Part shown: in pieces, positions 35,679 through 43,531 of the stretch
Position numbering within the stretch: the stretch's first letter is position 1
Layout: every line of letters starts with the position of its first letter
Assembly (NCBI GenBank): GCA_031415695.1
Contig: JANOSH010000051.1
Coordinates: 186,001-250,000, forward strand
Reading direction: 5' to 3'
Source of the DNA: JANOSH01 sp031415695
GTDB lineage: Bacteria; Actinomycetota; Acidimicrobiia; Acidimicrobiales; Ilumatobacteraceae
Length of the DNA: 64,000 bases
The notes under the pieces: generated by a model
Seen by the model: the letters and a program-made list of their open reading frames with translations, nothing else
What the model was told of the DNA's origin: nothing
The model's database searches: none
Made by a program: the position numbers and the translations under genes

Positions 35679-36206
35679 TCATCGTATGAGCAGAAAGGCC
35701 GAGCCGAGAACGGCGCCGACCACGACGCCGCCGACGATGTCCGACGCGTGGTGAACTCGCACGTAAGGTCGGCTAATGGTCACAACCAATGCAATGAGTA
35801 CCCACACGGACCACCACCTGGTGTGGTCGGCGCTAAGCAGCATGGCGGCAACGGTGGCGGCTGTGGCATGTCCACTCGGAAAACTACTGGTCGATGGACG
35901 TCGGACGTGATGGGGGTGGTCGCCGGCAAAGGTTGGTCGGGCACGGCGAAAAAGTCGTTTGATTCCCTGATTGACAAGCAACGATTCAGCCGCGATGAAG
36001 GCGGCGAGCCGTACAAACTGGTTGCCGCTACGCCACCCAGTAGCCAGACCGGCACTGTTGATGAGATGCCAGATGAGGCTCCAATCACCGAGTCGTGACG
36101 CGGTGTAGAACACTCGATCGGGGAATGCGTGACCGCGGATGGAATCGAGCATGGCGTCGAACGCTGCGTCGAGCCGGTCGACGTTCCCGGGTGGGGCTGG
36201 GTTCAT
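35679..36206 (-). CDS. PAP2 superfamily phosphatase
   Basis: A 175-residue membrane phosphatase. All three PAP2 motifs are visible: KRLFRRARP (KxxxxxxRP), SFPSGHATAA (PSGH) and SRPYVRVHHASDIVGG (SRxxxxxHxxxD). Several hydrophobic helices surround them. ATG at 36206 overlaps the stop of the RecB-like nuclease gene (ATGA), giving a standard-length protein. Longer frames upstream only shadow the nuclease gene. Such enzymes remove phosphate from phosphatidate or polyprenyl diphosphate. Proximity to WS/DGAT favours phosphatidate; the polysaccharide locus elsewhere could equally need undecaprenyl-diphosphate recycling. Confidence 0.92.
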   Translation of the reverse strand: MNPAPPGNVDRLDAAFDAMLDSIRGHAFPDRVFYTASRLGDWSLIWHLINSAGLATGWRSGNQFVRLAAFIAAESLLVNQGIKRLFRRARPTFAGDHPHHVRRPSTSSFPSGHATAATVAAMLLSADHTRWWSVWVLIALVVTISRPYVRVHHASDIVGGVVVGAVLGSAFLLIR

Positions 36207-37063
36207 ACGGTGATTGTGGACAGCTGGGTTCCAACAAGCGCGGCGTACACGGCTGGCGCTTCGTCGCTTGCTCGTTCTGGATCGCCACCGAATGACGGGC
36301 ACCATGCCTGGAATGAGCAGGAGGGACACAACGCGCTTGGTCGTGCCACGAACGAGCCGCTTGAACAGGCCTTTTCTACGGCTGACCACACAGCCAGTGT
36401 GCGTTTCGGTAGGAAGTTCACTGACTGCTCGGTCGGTCGAGCAACGATGGTTTCGCCGGTGGACAGATACATCAGCTGAATGCGAGATGGCCGCTTGCCG
36501 AACAGTTGTTGACAGAGGAATGCGTAAAATTGCACTCCACCGAGTTTTGACTGTTCCTGACTCTGAAACGGCGGTCGACCCGTCTTGTAGTCGGTGACTA
36601 CCAGTTCGCCGTCGTCGTCGAGTTCGAGCCGGTCGATGATGCCCCTGAGGCGCAGATGGCCAACAGCTACCTCGAGGCGTAGTTCAATGCCAATCTCACG
36701 AATGGTGGCTGGGTTTTCCATTGTGAAGTACCGCTGCATGAGGGTTTCCGCGTCGGTCATGAATTTTACAGCTGCGGCGTCGTCGAGCCGCAAGCCAACG
36801 TAGTCGGGCTCGATCTCGTATTCGGCTCTGGCTTCGATGAGGCATTGCATGCCGTTCGAGGGTGTCCGCTCGGCATTAGGAAGCGAAAAGAGCAGTTCCA
36901 GCGCTCGGTGAACAAGTGATCCTTTGGTTGCGGCTACACCGGGTGGCTCGGGAAGCTTTTCGATACTGGAGAACCGGAAGGCCAGCGGGCATGTAGTGAA
37001 CGAATCGACCCGCGACGGCGACAGGTTGGTGGGAACTTCGAAGGACCGAACAACCACCGACAT
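36203..37063 (-). CDS. RecB-family PD-(D/E)XK exonuclease with Fe-S cysteines
   Basis: A 286-residue nuclease of the PDDEXK_1 / Cas4-like type. N-terminal LSPSRVDSFTTCPLAFRF holds the first cluster Cys (C25). GSLVHRALE contains the conserved His, GIIDRLE the metal Asp, VTDYKTGRPP the D-x-K motif and GGVQFYAFL the Q-x-x-x-Y motif. The C-terminal ALCPSCSFQAWCPSF supplies three more Cys, for the four-Cys iron-sulfur cluster of AddB/Cas4-like nucleases. ATG at 37063 is the natural start. No CRISPR array or helicase partner is nearby, so a DNA-repair role is more likely than adaptation. Confidence 0.9.
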   Translation of the reverse strand: MSVVVRSFEVPTNLSPSRVDSFTTCPLAFRFSSIEKLPEPPGVAATKGSLVHRALELLFSLPNAERTPSNGMQCLIEARAEYEIEPDYVGLRLDDAAAVKFMTDAETLMQRYFTMENPATIREIGIELRLEVAVGHLRLRGIIDRLELDDDGELVVTDYKTGRPPFQSQEQSKLGGVQFYAFLCQQLFGKRPSRIQLMYLSTGETIVARPTEQSVNFLPKRTLAVWSAVEKACSSGSFVARPSALCPSCSFQAWCPSFGGDPERASDEAPAVYAALVGTQLSTITV

Positions 37064-37085
37064 ACCCCCATCGTAGAGGAGGGGT

Positions 37086-37211
37086 ATGACAGTTGAGCAC
37101 ATCATGCAGATTGCAGCAGTTCTTTTCCCTCGGGTTACCGCTCTGGACATCGTGGGTCCCTACGAAACGCTGCGAGCGGCAGCGAGCAAGTGCGGCCGAA
37201 GGCAAGCCTAG
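37086..37211 (+). pseudogene. Truncated DJ-1/PfpI family gene ending in dispersed repeat
   Basis: 41 codons. After a good Shine-Dalgarno (GAGGAGGGG at about 37077-37084) and ATG at 37086, residues 7-30 read QIAAVLFPRVTALDIVGPYE, the well-known N-terminus of DJ-1/PfpI (isonitrile hydratase-like) proteins. Homology stops abruptly at about codon 29; the remaining codons and the TAG come from the dispersed repeat at 37170-37211. The family is normally about 190-230 residues, so more than 80% of the gene is missing. The preserved start signals suggest that the loss is recent or that the stub is still translated. Confidence 0.7.
37170..37211 (+). repeat. Dispersed CTAG-ended repeat, copy 1
   Basis: A 42-bp partial copy beginning CTGCGAGCGGCAGCGAGCAA and ending in GGCAAGCCTAG. 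It shares the core GCGAGCGGCAGCGAGCAAG with copy 2 at 43454. It contains a small GCC-GAA-GGC hairpin and provides the stop codon of the truncated DJ-1 gene. Confidence 0.7.
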
Positions 37212-38056
37212 TGACGAACGGCTTCGTCGAAATATGAGCGAGCGGCCTCGGCAATGAGCCCGGGGGCTTCTTGCGGCCCGAAGTGGGTAAGGAAGTCCCA
37301 CCCATAGCTTGTTGCGTTCGGCATGAGCGGCGCCAGCTTGTCGGCCACAACCGCAGCCCCAAAGGGTCCGACGCGGCCATGCAACACAAGAACCGGGCAG
37401 CGCACTTGACCGAGGGAGTCCCACGTTTTGTGCAGCCCCCCGCCTTCATAGACTCGCGCCTCCATCTCGGGCGCACATTTCAGCTCGATAGTGCCCTCGG
37501 TTGTGGTTCGAAAACCATGTCGGACATATGCATCTCGGCATGCGGGATCAAACGCCTTCATAGGGGGCTTGGTACTGAAGTTCTCGAGGGCTTGGTCAAA
37601 CGTGGCGAACGTGGATCGTCGTCGGCGGGCACCCTGGGCGAGTGCATGGTCGGCAGCAGGGCGAGGTCCGTTGGTAGGAAAGATGACTGGTTCATAGACA
37701 ACGAGGGCAGCGAAGGTTCCTGGCCGTCGAATCTCGGCCATCAGGAGCGCTGCTGCACCCTTGGAATGTCCGAGGCCAAACAGGCGTCCGCCGAGATGAT
37801 CGGCGACAACGCTTGCGTCCTCGCCGAACCCTTCCCATCGCATGTCGCCACTCTCGGGTGAATCGGATTCTCCGTGACCGCGATAGTCCACGGCGATGCT
37901 GTGATATTGGTCGCTCAGTCGGTCGGCGATCGGCTGCCAGATTCGACCGTGGAAGCCTGTGGCGTGGGACATAAAGAGCGTTGGACCCTGGCCGCCCAGG
38001 TCATGAAGGGCTAGCCGGACGTTGTCCGAACTGTCAAGAACGTTCACGCTCCGCAT
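37208..38056 (-). CDS. Alpha/beta hydrolase
   Basis: A 282-residue alpha/beta-hydrolase. The oxyanion-hole region is LFMSHATGFHGRIWQP, VDYRGHGESD follows strand 4, and the nucleophile elbow is GLGHSKGAAALL with Ser in GHSKG. Catalytic acid and His candidates lie in VLHGRVGPFGA and FLTHFGPQEAP. No signal peptide; cytosolic. The stop codon overlaps the end of the dispersed repeat, so the repeat forms the junction between this gene and the convergent DJ-1 remnant. Substrate unknown. Confidence 0.9.
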   Translation of the reverse strand: MRSVNVLDSSDNVRLALHDLGGQGPTLFMSHATGFHGRIWQPIADRLSDQYHSIAVDYRGHGESDSPESGDMRWEGFGEDASVVADHLGGRLFGLGHSKGAAALLMAEIRRPGTFAALVVYEPVIFPTNGPRPAADHALAQGARRRRSTFATFDQALENFSTKPPMKAFDPACRDAYVRHGFRTTTEGTIELKCAPEMEARVYEGGGLHKTWDSLGQVRCPVLVLHGRVGPFGAAVVADKLAPLMPNATSYGWDFLTHFGPQEAPGLIAEAARSYFDEAVRH

Positions 38057-38088
38057 TCTGACGGTCTAGTTGACCTATCGTCCAAGCT

Positions 38089-38475
38089 GTGAGTGGCTCC
38101 GTGGTCGACCGTGCCGCAGTCTTGGCGGCAAATATTGCCTTTTATCAGGCGTTCGAAGAAGGCAGCTTCGACGTGATGAGCGACCTCTGGGAGCATTCCG
38201 ACCGGGCGTCATGCACTCATCCTGGCTGGCCCACGCTTCGCGGGTGGTCACGAATCAGCGCTAGTTGGGTGGCTCTTTTGCGATCGGGTGCTGGCAACCA
38301 GTTCATCATCACGAATGAGCATGTCGAGGTAGTGGGTGACACGGCTTGGGTGACGTGCGACGAGAACCTCCTTGGGCCATCCACCGGCGGCACTGTGGCC
38401 TCGGTGAATATGTTCGTGCTGAGCGACGGTCAATGGCGGGTAGTCGTTCACCACGGCAGTGGCATCGCCTCGTAG
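38089..38475 (+). CDS. SnoaL/NTF2-like protein
   Basis: A 128-residue small alpha+beta-barrel protein. A helical N-terminus (NIAFYQAFEEGSFDVMSDLW) leads into HPGWPTLRGW, characteristic of SnoaL-3/NTF2-like proteins, then strands such as VEVVGDTAWVTCDENL and QWRVVVHHGS, ending the cone-shaped pocket. Members are ligand-binding proteins or small isomerases or hydrolases, and the function here is open. GTG at 38089 starts it, divergent from the alpha/beta hydrolase with 32 bp between. Its stop is one base from the end of the convergent acyl-CoA dehydrogenase gene. Confidence 0.8.
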   Translation: MSGSVVDRAAVLAANIAFYQAFEEGSFDVMSDLWEHSDRASCTHPGWPTLRGWSRISASWVALLRSGAGNQFIITNEHVEVVGDTAWVTCDENLLGPSTGGTVASVNMFVLSDGQWRVVVHHGSGIAS

Positions 38476-38476
38476 G

Positions 38477-39595
38477 TTAGGCGTGCGGCTCGCGGGGCAA
38501 ACCCAGCAGACGTTCGCCGATGATGTTGCGCTGTACCTGGCTGCTGCCTCCAGCGATACGGCCACCCGGCGCCGACAACATGCCGGCAGCTTCACCCGAG
38601 GCAAGCTGAGCATCGGGACCACCAAGGTCACCTCGAAGCATGGCGGCGTCGAACATCATCTCGGTGATTCCCAGCTTCATGAGCGATGCGGCAGTGGAGG
38701 CAACTGCACCCTGGCGTTGGCCCATCGCGGCGTAGGCTCGCCCCGAGCTGAGAAGCCTGATGAGTCGGTCACGCTCCACCGTTGTGAGGTTCTTGTTCGC
38801 AGCCATGGCCGACATTGACGCGAGACGACGCTCGAGACCGATCACCGATGCGCCGATGTGGCCACGTTCATTGGTCAGTACCGCCATGCCGACGTTCCAA
38901 CCCTCGTTCTCAGGCCCGAGCAGTGCCGTGTCGGGTAGCTCGACGTCGGTGAAGAACACCTCGTCGAATTCGGATTCCCCTGTCATCTGACGCAACGGTC
39001 GGATCTCGATTCCCGGCAGCGTCATGTTGCACAGGAAGAACGAGATGCCCTTGTGCTTAGGTGCGTCGCTGTTGGTTCGGGCCATCAGAATGCCCCAGTT
39101 GCTGTACCGGCCGCCCGAGCACCACACCTTCTGGCCGTTGACGATATACCGCTCACCATCTTTGACCGCCCGCGTGGAGAGGCTCGCAAGGTCGCTGCCA
39201 GCACCTGGTTCACTGAACAGCTGACACCAGATGTCATCGGTGGTCAGAGTGCGCGCTAGGTGGCGCTGTTGTTGCTCGGCGGTACCAAACCGCAACAGGG
39301 CACCTCCAGCGAGCACGATGCCGACCATGTTGATGAACGGGGGAACGCCAGCACGTGCGCATTCGAGAATCCACGTTTGGGTGTGGGTGATGGTCAGACC
39401 CTGACCGCCATGTTCTTTGGGCCAGTGGATGCCAGCCCAACCATGCTCTACCAGGAGGCATTGCCAGGCTTTGCCGTGTTCGAACAGCTCGTGCGGGAGG
39501 ATTGCCCCATAGTCACGCGGTGCGAGGGTCGCGTGCTGTTCCAGCCATGTCGCCGCGGCATGACGAAAGTCGTCGAGGTCAGTGGGTTTGGCCAT
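38477..39595 (-). CDS. Acyl-CoA dehydrogenase
   Basis: A 372-residue flavoenzyme oxidising an acyl-CoA to its enoyl-CoA. N-terminal helical domain with GWAGIHWPKEHGGQGLT; the FAD-binding segment is WCQLFSEPGAGSDLASLSTRA and GQKVWCSGG; the C-terminal region contains GGIAGGSSQVQRNIIGERLLGLPREP, the QxxRNxxxERxLGLPR tail typical of actinobacterial members (some act on sterol side chains as heterodimers). The catalytic base position is not clear from sequence. It converges with the SnoaL-like gene and lies 23 bp after the M23 peptidase gene on the same strand. Confidence 0.92.
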   Translation of the reverse strand: MAKPTDLDDFRHAAATWLEQHATLAPRDYGAILPHELFEHGKAWQCLLVEHGWAGIHWPKEHGGQGLTITHTQTWILECARAGVPPFINMVGIVLAGGALLRFGTAEQQQRHLARTLTTDDIWCQLFSEPGAGSDLASLSTRAVKDGERYIVNGQKVWCSGGRYSNWGILMARTNSDAPKHKGISFFLCNMTLPGIEIRPLRQMTGESEFDEVFFTDVELPDTALLGPENEGWNVGMAVLTNERGHIGASVIGLERRLASMSAMAANKNLTTVERDRLIRLLSSGRAYAAMGQRQGAVASTAASLMKLGITEMMFDAAMLRGDLGGPDAQLASGEAAGMLSAPGGRIAGGSSQVQRNIIGERLLGLPREPHA

Positions 39596-39618
39596 CGCCA
39601 GAAGCTAGTGGCAAGGCC

Positions 39619-40824
39619 TTAGCGGCGAGTTGTTGTAGGACTGCTGCCGATCTGGGGGCATTCGCCGTCGGCCTTGTTATACCGTGCCCAGCCGATATCG
39701 CGAGCCGAACCGACTCGAAAGACGGTGCCGTTGGCCGATACGAGGAAGCTTCCAATGCCCGACAGCGGTGTGACCTCGACAACCTCGGCGTCGGTGTCGG
39801 TAGGCGGACTAAAGTTTGGAAGTTCGCCGAGTCCGGAAGGAGGGTTGCAACGCGTGGGCAATTCGGCGGCCCGAACGCTAGGGAACGGGTCGATGGGCGA
39901 GCCATCGGGTCGGTGGATCTCGAAATGAAGGTGTGACGTTGCCTCGGAATCGCCACTGTCACCCATGTAGCCGATGAGCTGACCAGCAACGACTCGTGAC
40001 CCAACGCCGAGGCCTGGAGCGTAGCGCCAACCTTCCGGATTCGATGCGTCGTCGGTGCCCGGCTTGTCGTTGTTCATGTGGTAGTAGCGGTAGTCCCAAC
40101 CCTCATCGTCAGTGATAACCAAGCCCCAACCGGCGGTGACGTGATTGTTGACGGTGTGAGTGATCGTGCCATTTACAGTCGCAACGAGCGGTTGCAACTT
40201 GACGCCGATCATGTCGACGCCAATATGGAAGTTCGTGGCGATATCGGCTCGGTAGTCGCCCCAACCGCCTGAGTATGGGGTTGGTCCAAGTACGGGAAAC
40301 ACCATTGGCCGAATGGGCCAACCGCCAACCGGCGTGGCAGGAATGCCCTTTGGCAGCACCTTGTCGGGTTCGATGGTTTTGGCGACCGCAGGAATCGTTA
40401 TGGCTGGAAGCGTTGTTGTGGTGTTCGCTGCGCCCGCCGCCGCGACCTTGATGGTTGTTGACGTCGTTGTCCCCAAGGTGCCAGTTGCCTTGGTGGTGGA
40501 CGATGCCGCGCCGACCGAGGTTGACGACCCGCTGACGGTCGACGACGAGCCACCATCGGCTGCTGACGTCGACGAGCCGGTGCCTGCAGATGTGGAGCTG
40601 GAGGTCTCACCGCCGTTGGCTGAGGTAGATGAACTGGCAGCGGATCCGGACGACGATGGTGTCGAAATCACGGATGACGCTGGTGTTGCGGAAGCGGAAC
40701 CGGTTGCTTTGGGTGCTGTGCTGCCCGTTGCATCTACGGCCTGGTCGCCGGTGGCGAGAGCAGGGGCAGCAGCAATGGTTGCAGTGACAACCAGGGAGAG
40801 GGCGAGGAGGGTCCTACGAGACAT
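39619..40824 (-). CDS. Secreted M23 family metallopeptidase
   Basis: 401 residues. A signal peptide (about residues 1-24, RRTLLALSLVVTATIAAAPALA) precedes a 100-residue Ser/Thr/Ala/Gly-rich linker, then the LytM/M23 domain: NFHIGVDMIG holds the first zinc His and Asp, and SHLHFEIHRPDGSPIDP the HxH motif. Family enzymes cleave peptidoglycan cross-bridges or act as inactive activators; both zinc motifs are present, so activity is likely. The C-terminal 90 residues are unrecognised. ATG at 40824 fits the signal peptide; an upstream in-frame start at 40899 would destroy it. Confidence 0.92.
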   Translation of the reverse strand: MSRRTLLALSLVVTATIAAAPALATGDQAVDATGSTAPKATGSASATPASSVISTPSSSGSAASSSTSANGGETSSSTSAGTGSSTSAADGGSSSTVSGSSTSVGAASSTTKATGTLGTTTSTTIKVAAAGAANTTTTLPAITIPAVAKTIEPDKVLPKGIPATPVGGWPIRPMVFPVLGPTPYSGGWGDYRADIATNFHIGVDMIGVKLQPLVATVNGTITHTVNNHVTAGWGLVITDDEGWDYRYYHMNNDKPGTDDASNPEGWRYAPGLGVGSRVVAGQLIGYMGDSGDSEATSHLHFEIHRPDGSPIDPFPSVRAAELPTRCNPPSGLGELPNFSPPTDTDAEVVEVTPLSGIGSFLVSANGTVFRVGSARDIGWARYNKADGECPQIGSSPTTTRR

Positions 40825-40930
40825 AAGGAAGTAATCGGCTGGTTCGTCCGCGAGATAAGGCAAGAGATGCCATGAATACAGTTCCGCAACTTGATTCATT
40901 CACGAACAAGGAGCCACTTGTGTTTGTTCA

Positions 40931-40969
40931 GTGTTCAGAGGGTGACGCAGACTAACAAGAACTGAACAC
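40931..40969. repeat. Inverted repeat upstream of M23 peptidase gene
   Basis: GTGTTCAG at 40931-40938 is the exact complement of CTGAACAC at 40962-40969 (23-nt spacer). A second, offset arm TGTTCAGT at 40925-40932 matches ACTGAACA at 40961-40968. It lies 107-145 bp before the peptidase start, where an operator could sit. Confidence 0.3.
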
Positions 40970-40978
40970 AACAACAAC

Positions 40979-41002
40979 GGCCCCGGTCAAGCGACCGGGG
41001 CC
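40979..41002 (-). terminator. Rho-independent-type terminator
   Basis: A perfect 10-bp GC-rich stem (GGCCCCGGTC/GACCGGGGCC) with an AAGC loop, 33 bases after the Bax-inhibitor gene stop. On the minus strand it is followed by GTTGTTGTTGTG, a moderately T-rich tail, so it most likely ends that transcript. Confidence 0.75.
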
Positions 41003-41035
41003 ATCGTTCATGTGATGTTCAGATATGCCTGCTGG

Positions 41036-41866
41036 TTAGCGGCGATCCTGCAACTTGGCAAGCAGACGCAGCAGTTCGAGATACAACCAGACGACGGTGA
41101 CCATGAGGCCGAACGCGGCGTACCACTCCATGTGCTTAGGCATCCGGGCGGCAACGCCACGCTCGATCGAATCGAAATCGAGCGCCAGGTTGAAGGCAGC
41201 AAGGCCGGCCGCAACGACGCTGAACAATATGCCGAGACCCGACGAGCTGTTGAGGAACGGCACCGTGACGCCGAACAAAGACAGCAGCATCGAGATGCCG
41301 TAGAACACCATGAGGCCCATGGTTGCGCCAACGATTGTTCGGCGAAACCGATCAGTAACCTTGATAACTTGGGTCTTCCACAGGAAGAACATCACACCGG
41401 TCACGGCCACCGTAGCGCCGACGGCTTGGACGACAATGCCGCTGTATCTTGCGTCGTACAGATGCGAGATGGCACCGAGGAACACTCCCTGCACGACCGA
41501 GTAGATGGGCGCAAGTATTCGTGCGAGTTGCGGCTTTCGGCTCAACAAAATGGCCATCACGAAGCCGACAATGATGTTAACAATCAGCCAGCCCGGGAAT
41601 TTGATACCCGCTTCGGTGACTTTCACGAGTGACCAGCCGACGGCGGCGCTAGCAAGCAGCACGGCAAAAAGCACCCCAGCAGCGGTTGATGTGCCAGCCA
41701 AGGTCATGTGCTCTGAGCTGTACGCCGAGACCGGGCCATCGCTCAGGGGGGGAACGGGTAGGTAGGTCGCCGCGGGGTTGGGAGCAGCCCATCCGGCGTT
41801 GGTAGCTGACGATCCGGCGGCGGCGGCATTGCGCAGCGCCTTGTCACTCAGTACAGGGTTTGGCAT
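41036..41866 (-). CDS. Bax inhibitor-1/YccA family membrane protein
   Basis: A 276-residue protein of the actinobacterial BI-1 branch. After an Ala/Pro-rich cytoplasmic N-terminus (about 60 residues) come seven hydrophobic helices, including LFAVLLASAAVGWSL, IVNIIVGFVMAILL, VQGVFLGAISHLYDA and TVVWLYLELLRLLAKLQDRR at the C-terminus. These last two are strong family signatures. Bacterial members such as BsYetJ are pH-sensitive calcium leak channels, and a similar role is possible. ATG at 41866 is chosen (GAGAG five bases upstream); longer frames add a non-homologous tail. Confidence 0.9.
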   Translation of the reverse strand: MPNPVLSDKALRNAAAAGSSATNAGWAAPNPAATYLPVPPLSDGPVSAYSSEHMTLAGTSTAAGVLFAVLLASAAVGWSLVKVTEAGIKFPGWLIVNIIVGFVMAILLSRKPQLARILAPIYSVVQGVFLGAISHLYDARYSGIVVQAVGATVAVTGVMFFLWKTQVIKVTDRFRRTIVGATMGLMVFYGISMLLSLFGVTVPFLNSSSGLGILFSVVAAGLAAFNLALDFDSIERGVAARMPKHMEWYAAFGLMVTVVWLYLELLRLLAKLQDRR

Positions 41867-42140
41867 TGAGTCTCTCTTGGTCCTTTCAGGGCGGAATGCC
41901 CGTCTCCGGAAACAACCTAGTCGCCAGTTGGTTTGTTCCCGTGTCACATGAACTGAGCGAAGCTCTACGACTCGGCAGTGCGTTCTGATCGCTTCAAGAA
42001 AAGGGTCCGATTTCACGGGCGCCGTGTTCAGAAAGCGGCCGGTGCTGTCAAGATGATGCAAAGTCAGTGTCGAAGCCGGTGAAATCTGCTTGCATCTTGG
42101 TTGGCTGCCGTGGGGGTAGAGGCCGAGTCAGGGGAATCGT
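41867..42140. promoter_or_regulatory. Divergent intergenic region
   Basis: 274 bp between the BI-1 gene and the broken SGNH hydrolase gene. AGGGGA at 42130-42135 is a Shine-Dalgarno six bases before the ATG at 42141. I saw no further gene, repeat or clear promoter in this stretch. Confidence 0.35.
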
Positions 42141-43453
42141 ATGAGTAACAGGGTGACAACGTACTTCGGTGCCCTAGCGGTGATTGCGCTTGTTGTCGGG
42201 CTAGCTCCGTCGACTTCTGGCGCGCAGACGCCCCAGGTCCCCGCCAAGTTCTATGCCTGGCAGGGCTCCGACGCCATTGGGCCTTCGACCGACTGGTTCC
42301 TGCCGAGCGTCGGTGGCCCCGCTGCCACGCCCGACCAAGCAGTTGCCTACGCAACCCGCTTTGAGACTGAGCCCAACCGGGCGAAACGTCCGACGTCGAT
42401 CGCCCAACTGGGCGACAGCTTCGCATCAGGCGAGGGTTCAGGTGGCTATGTTCCTGGCACGAGTAATAGAATTGACGGTCTAACGACCAACGCCGCCGGA
42501 CAAGTCGGCACCACCTCGACAACCGCGTAGAATGCGTGTCATCGGTCTCCCCTCGCGTCGATCTTCACTGTCCGAGGCGTCGACCGGGCGTTCGATCTGG
42601 CGTGCTCGGGCGGTGACACAGACGACGTCTTTTCGGCCAACGACCAGTACCCGGGCGAGGTGCCCCAGGCGTACAACCTCGCTCGGGTGGCTGCCACCAC
42701 GAATCTGAAAGCGGTGTATGTCGCCATGGGCGCCAACGATCTGGGTTTCGCCCGAATGGTCGAGACCTGCACCAAGAACTGGCTGACGTTCGGGCCGCGC
42801 TGCCAGTTTCAGTTCGAACAGCAGTTCCAAACAAGCAGGGTACAAACTCTGCTCGGGGCTTTCGCAGTGTTGCCGAATTGCGTCGTCGAATCACCGCGCT
42901 CATCATGGACGTGAGTCAAACAATGACCGGCCTTGGCTATGCGCCGACGGAGTGGCAGTTCATCATGGAGGCATACCCGAACCTCACTGCCAATCCGGCC
43001 ACTAACGCCAGTGCGCTCAACATCTTTCGTCCCGGCGATTCGGGCTGCTTGTTCTACAGTTCCGACGCTAGCTACTTCAACACTCGCGGCGCGCCGATGA
43101 TTGGTGACGCCATCTTGCACGGCGCTCTAGACGCCACGGCAGCCGGTATCGCCAACGTGAGTGTTTTACACCTTCGCGATGCATTTCTCGGCCGGGAACG
43201 TTGTCGGCTTGCTCGTGAGATGAGCGGTACGGCCGTCAACGGGGTGCCGCGCGTATCGAGCGACTGGTCCATTGGCGATCCGCTGTGGGCGCTGGTGCAA
43301 GAGTCGATGCACCCGAACCCCTTGGGTGCTGGCATTGTCGGCACCTGTATGAGCCTGATGTTGGTACGGTCGCCCGGCGCCGGAAACCAACTCTGTAACC
43401 GCGGTTCACTCCAGGCCCAGGCAGTCGCACCGCCTGTCGCACCCTTCACCTAA
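42141..43453 (+). pseudogene. Secreted SGNH/GDSL hydrolase, broken by amber codon and frameshift
   Basis: Reconstructed, the protein is about 437 residues: signal peptide (AVIALVVGLAPSTSGAQ), block I QLGDSFASGEGSGGY with the nucleophile Ser, NACHRSPLASIF, block III VYVAMGANDLGFARM, and a C-terminal part with MHPNPLGAG carrying the catalytic-type His. The frame is cut twice. A TAG at 42528-42530 lies between GTTSTTA and NACHRS, in one continuous frame. Near 42855-42858 (run GGGG) one base seems missing: restoring it turns LLG-A into LLG-G-FRSVAELRRRI and continues to 43453. Two lesions argue for a pseudogene, unless they are assembly errors. The dispersed repeat follows directly. Confidence 0.75.
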
Positions 43454-43510
43454 TGGCGGAGCGGTGAAGCGAGCGGCAGCGAGCAAGCGATGCCGAAGGC
43501 AAGCTAGCGG
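43454..43510 (+). repeat. Dispersed CTAG-ended repeat, copy 2
   Basis: The fullest copy, 57 bp, reading from TGGCGGAGCGGTGAAGCGAG to GGCAAGCTAGCGG. It contains a TGCC-GAA-GGCA mini-hairpin and begins immediately after the stop of the broken SGNH hydrolase. Copy 3 at 49573 aligns along most of its length. Confidence 0.75.
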
Positions 43511-43531
43511 GTTCGCCTCTAGGCTTCGCGA

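Larger units (their letters stand above)
40825..41035. promoter_or_regulatory. Intergenic region with terminator and inverted repeat
   Basis: 211 bp between two minus-strand genes. It holds the terminator at 40979-41002 for the upstream gene and an inverted repeat at 40931-40969 that may belong to the promoter or operator of the M23 peptidase gene. No core promoter was recognised. Confidence 0.35.

Noticed and set aside
36203..37063. RecB-like nuclease as a CRISPR Cas4
   Set aside because: Motifs fit both Cas4 and repair nucleases, but there is no array and no other cas gene in the window.
42528..42530. TAG in the SGNH hydrolase as a pyrrolysine codon
   Set aside because: Pyrrolysine is essentially limited to methylamine systems, and a separate frameshift breaks the same gene, so inactivation or sequencing error is simpler.
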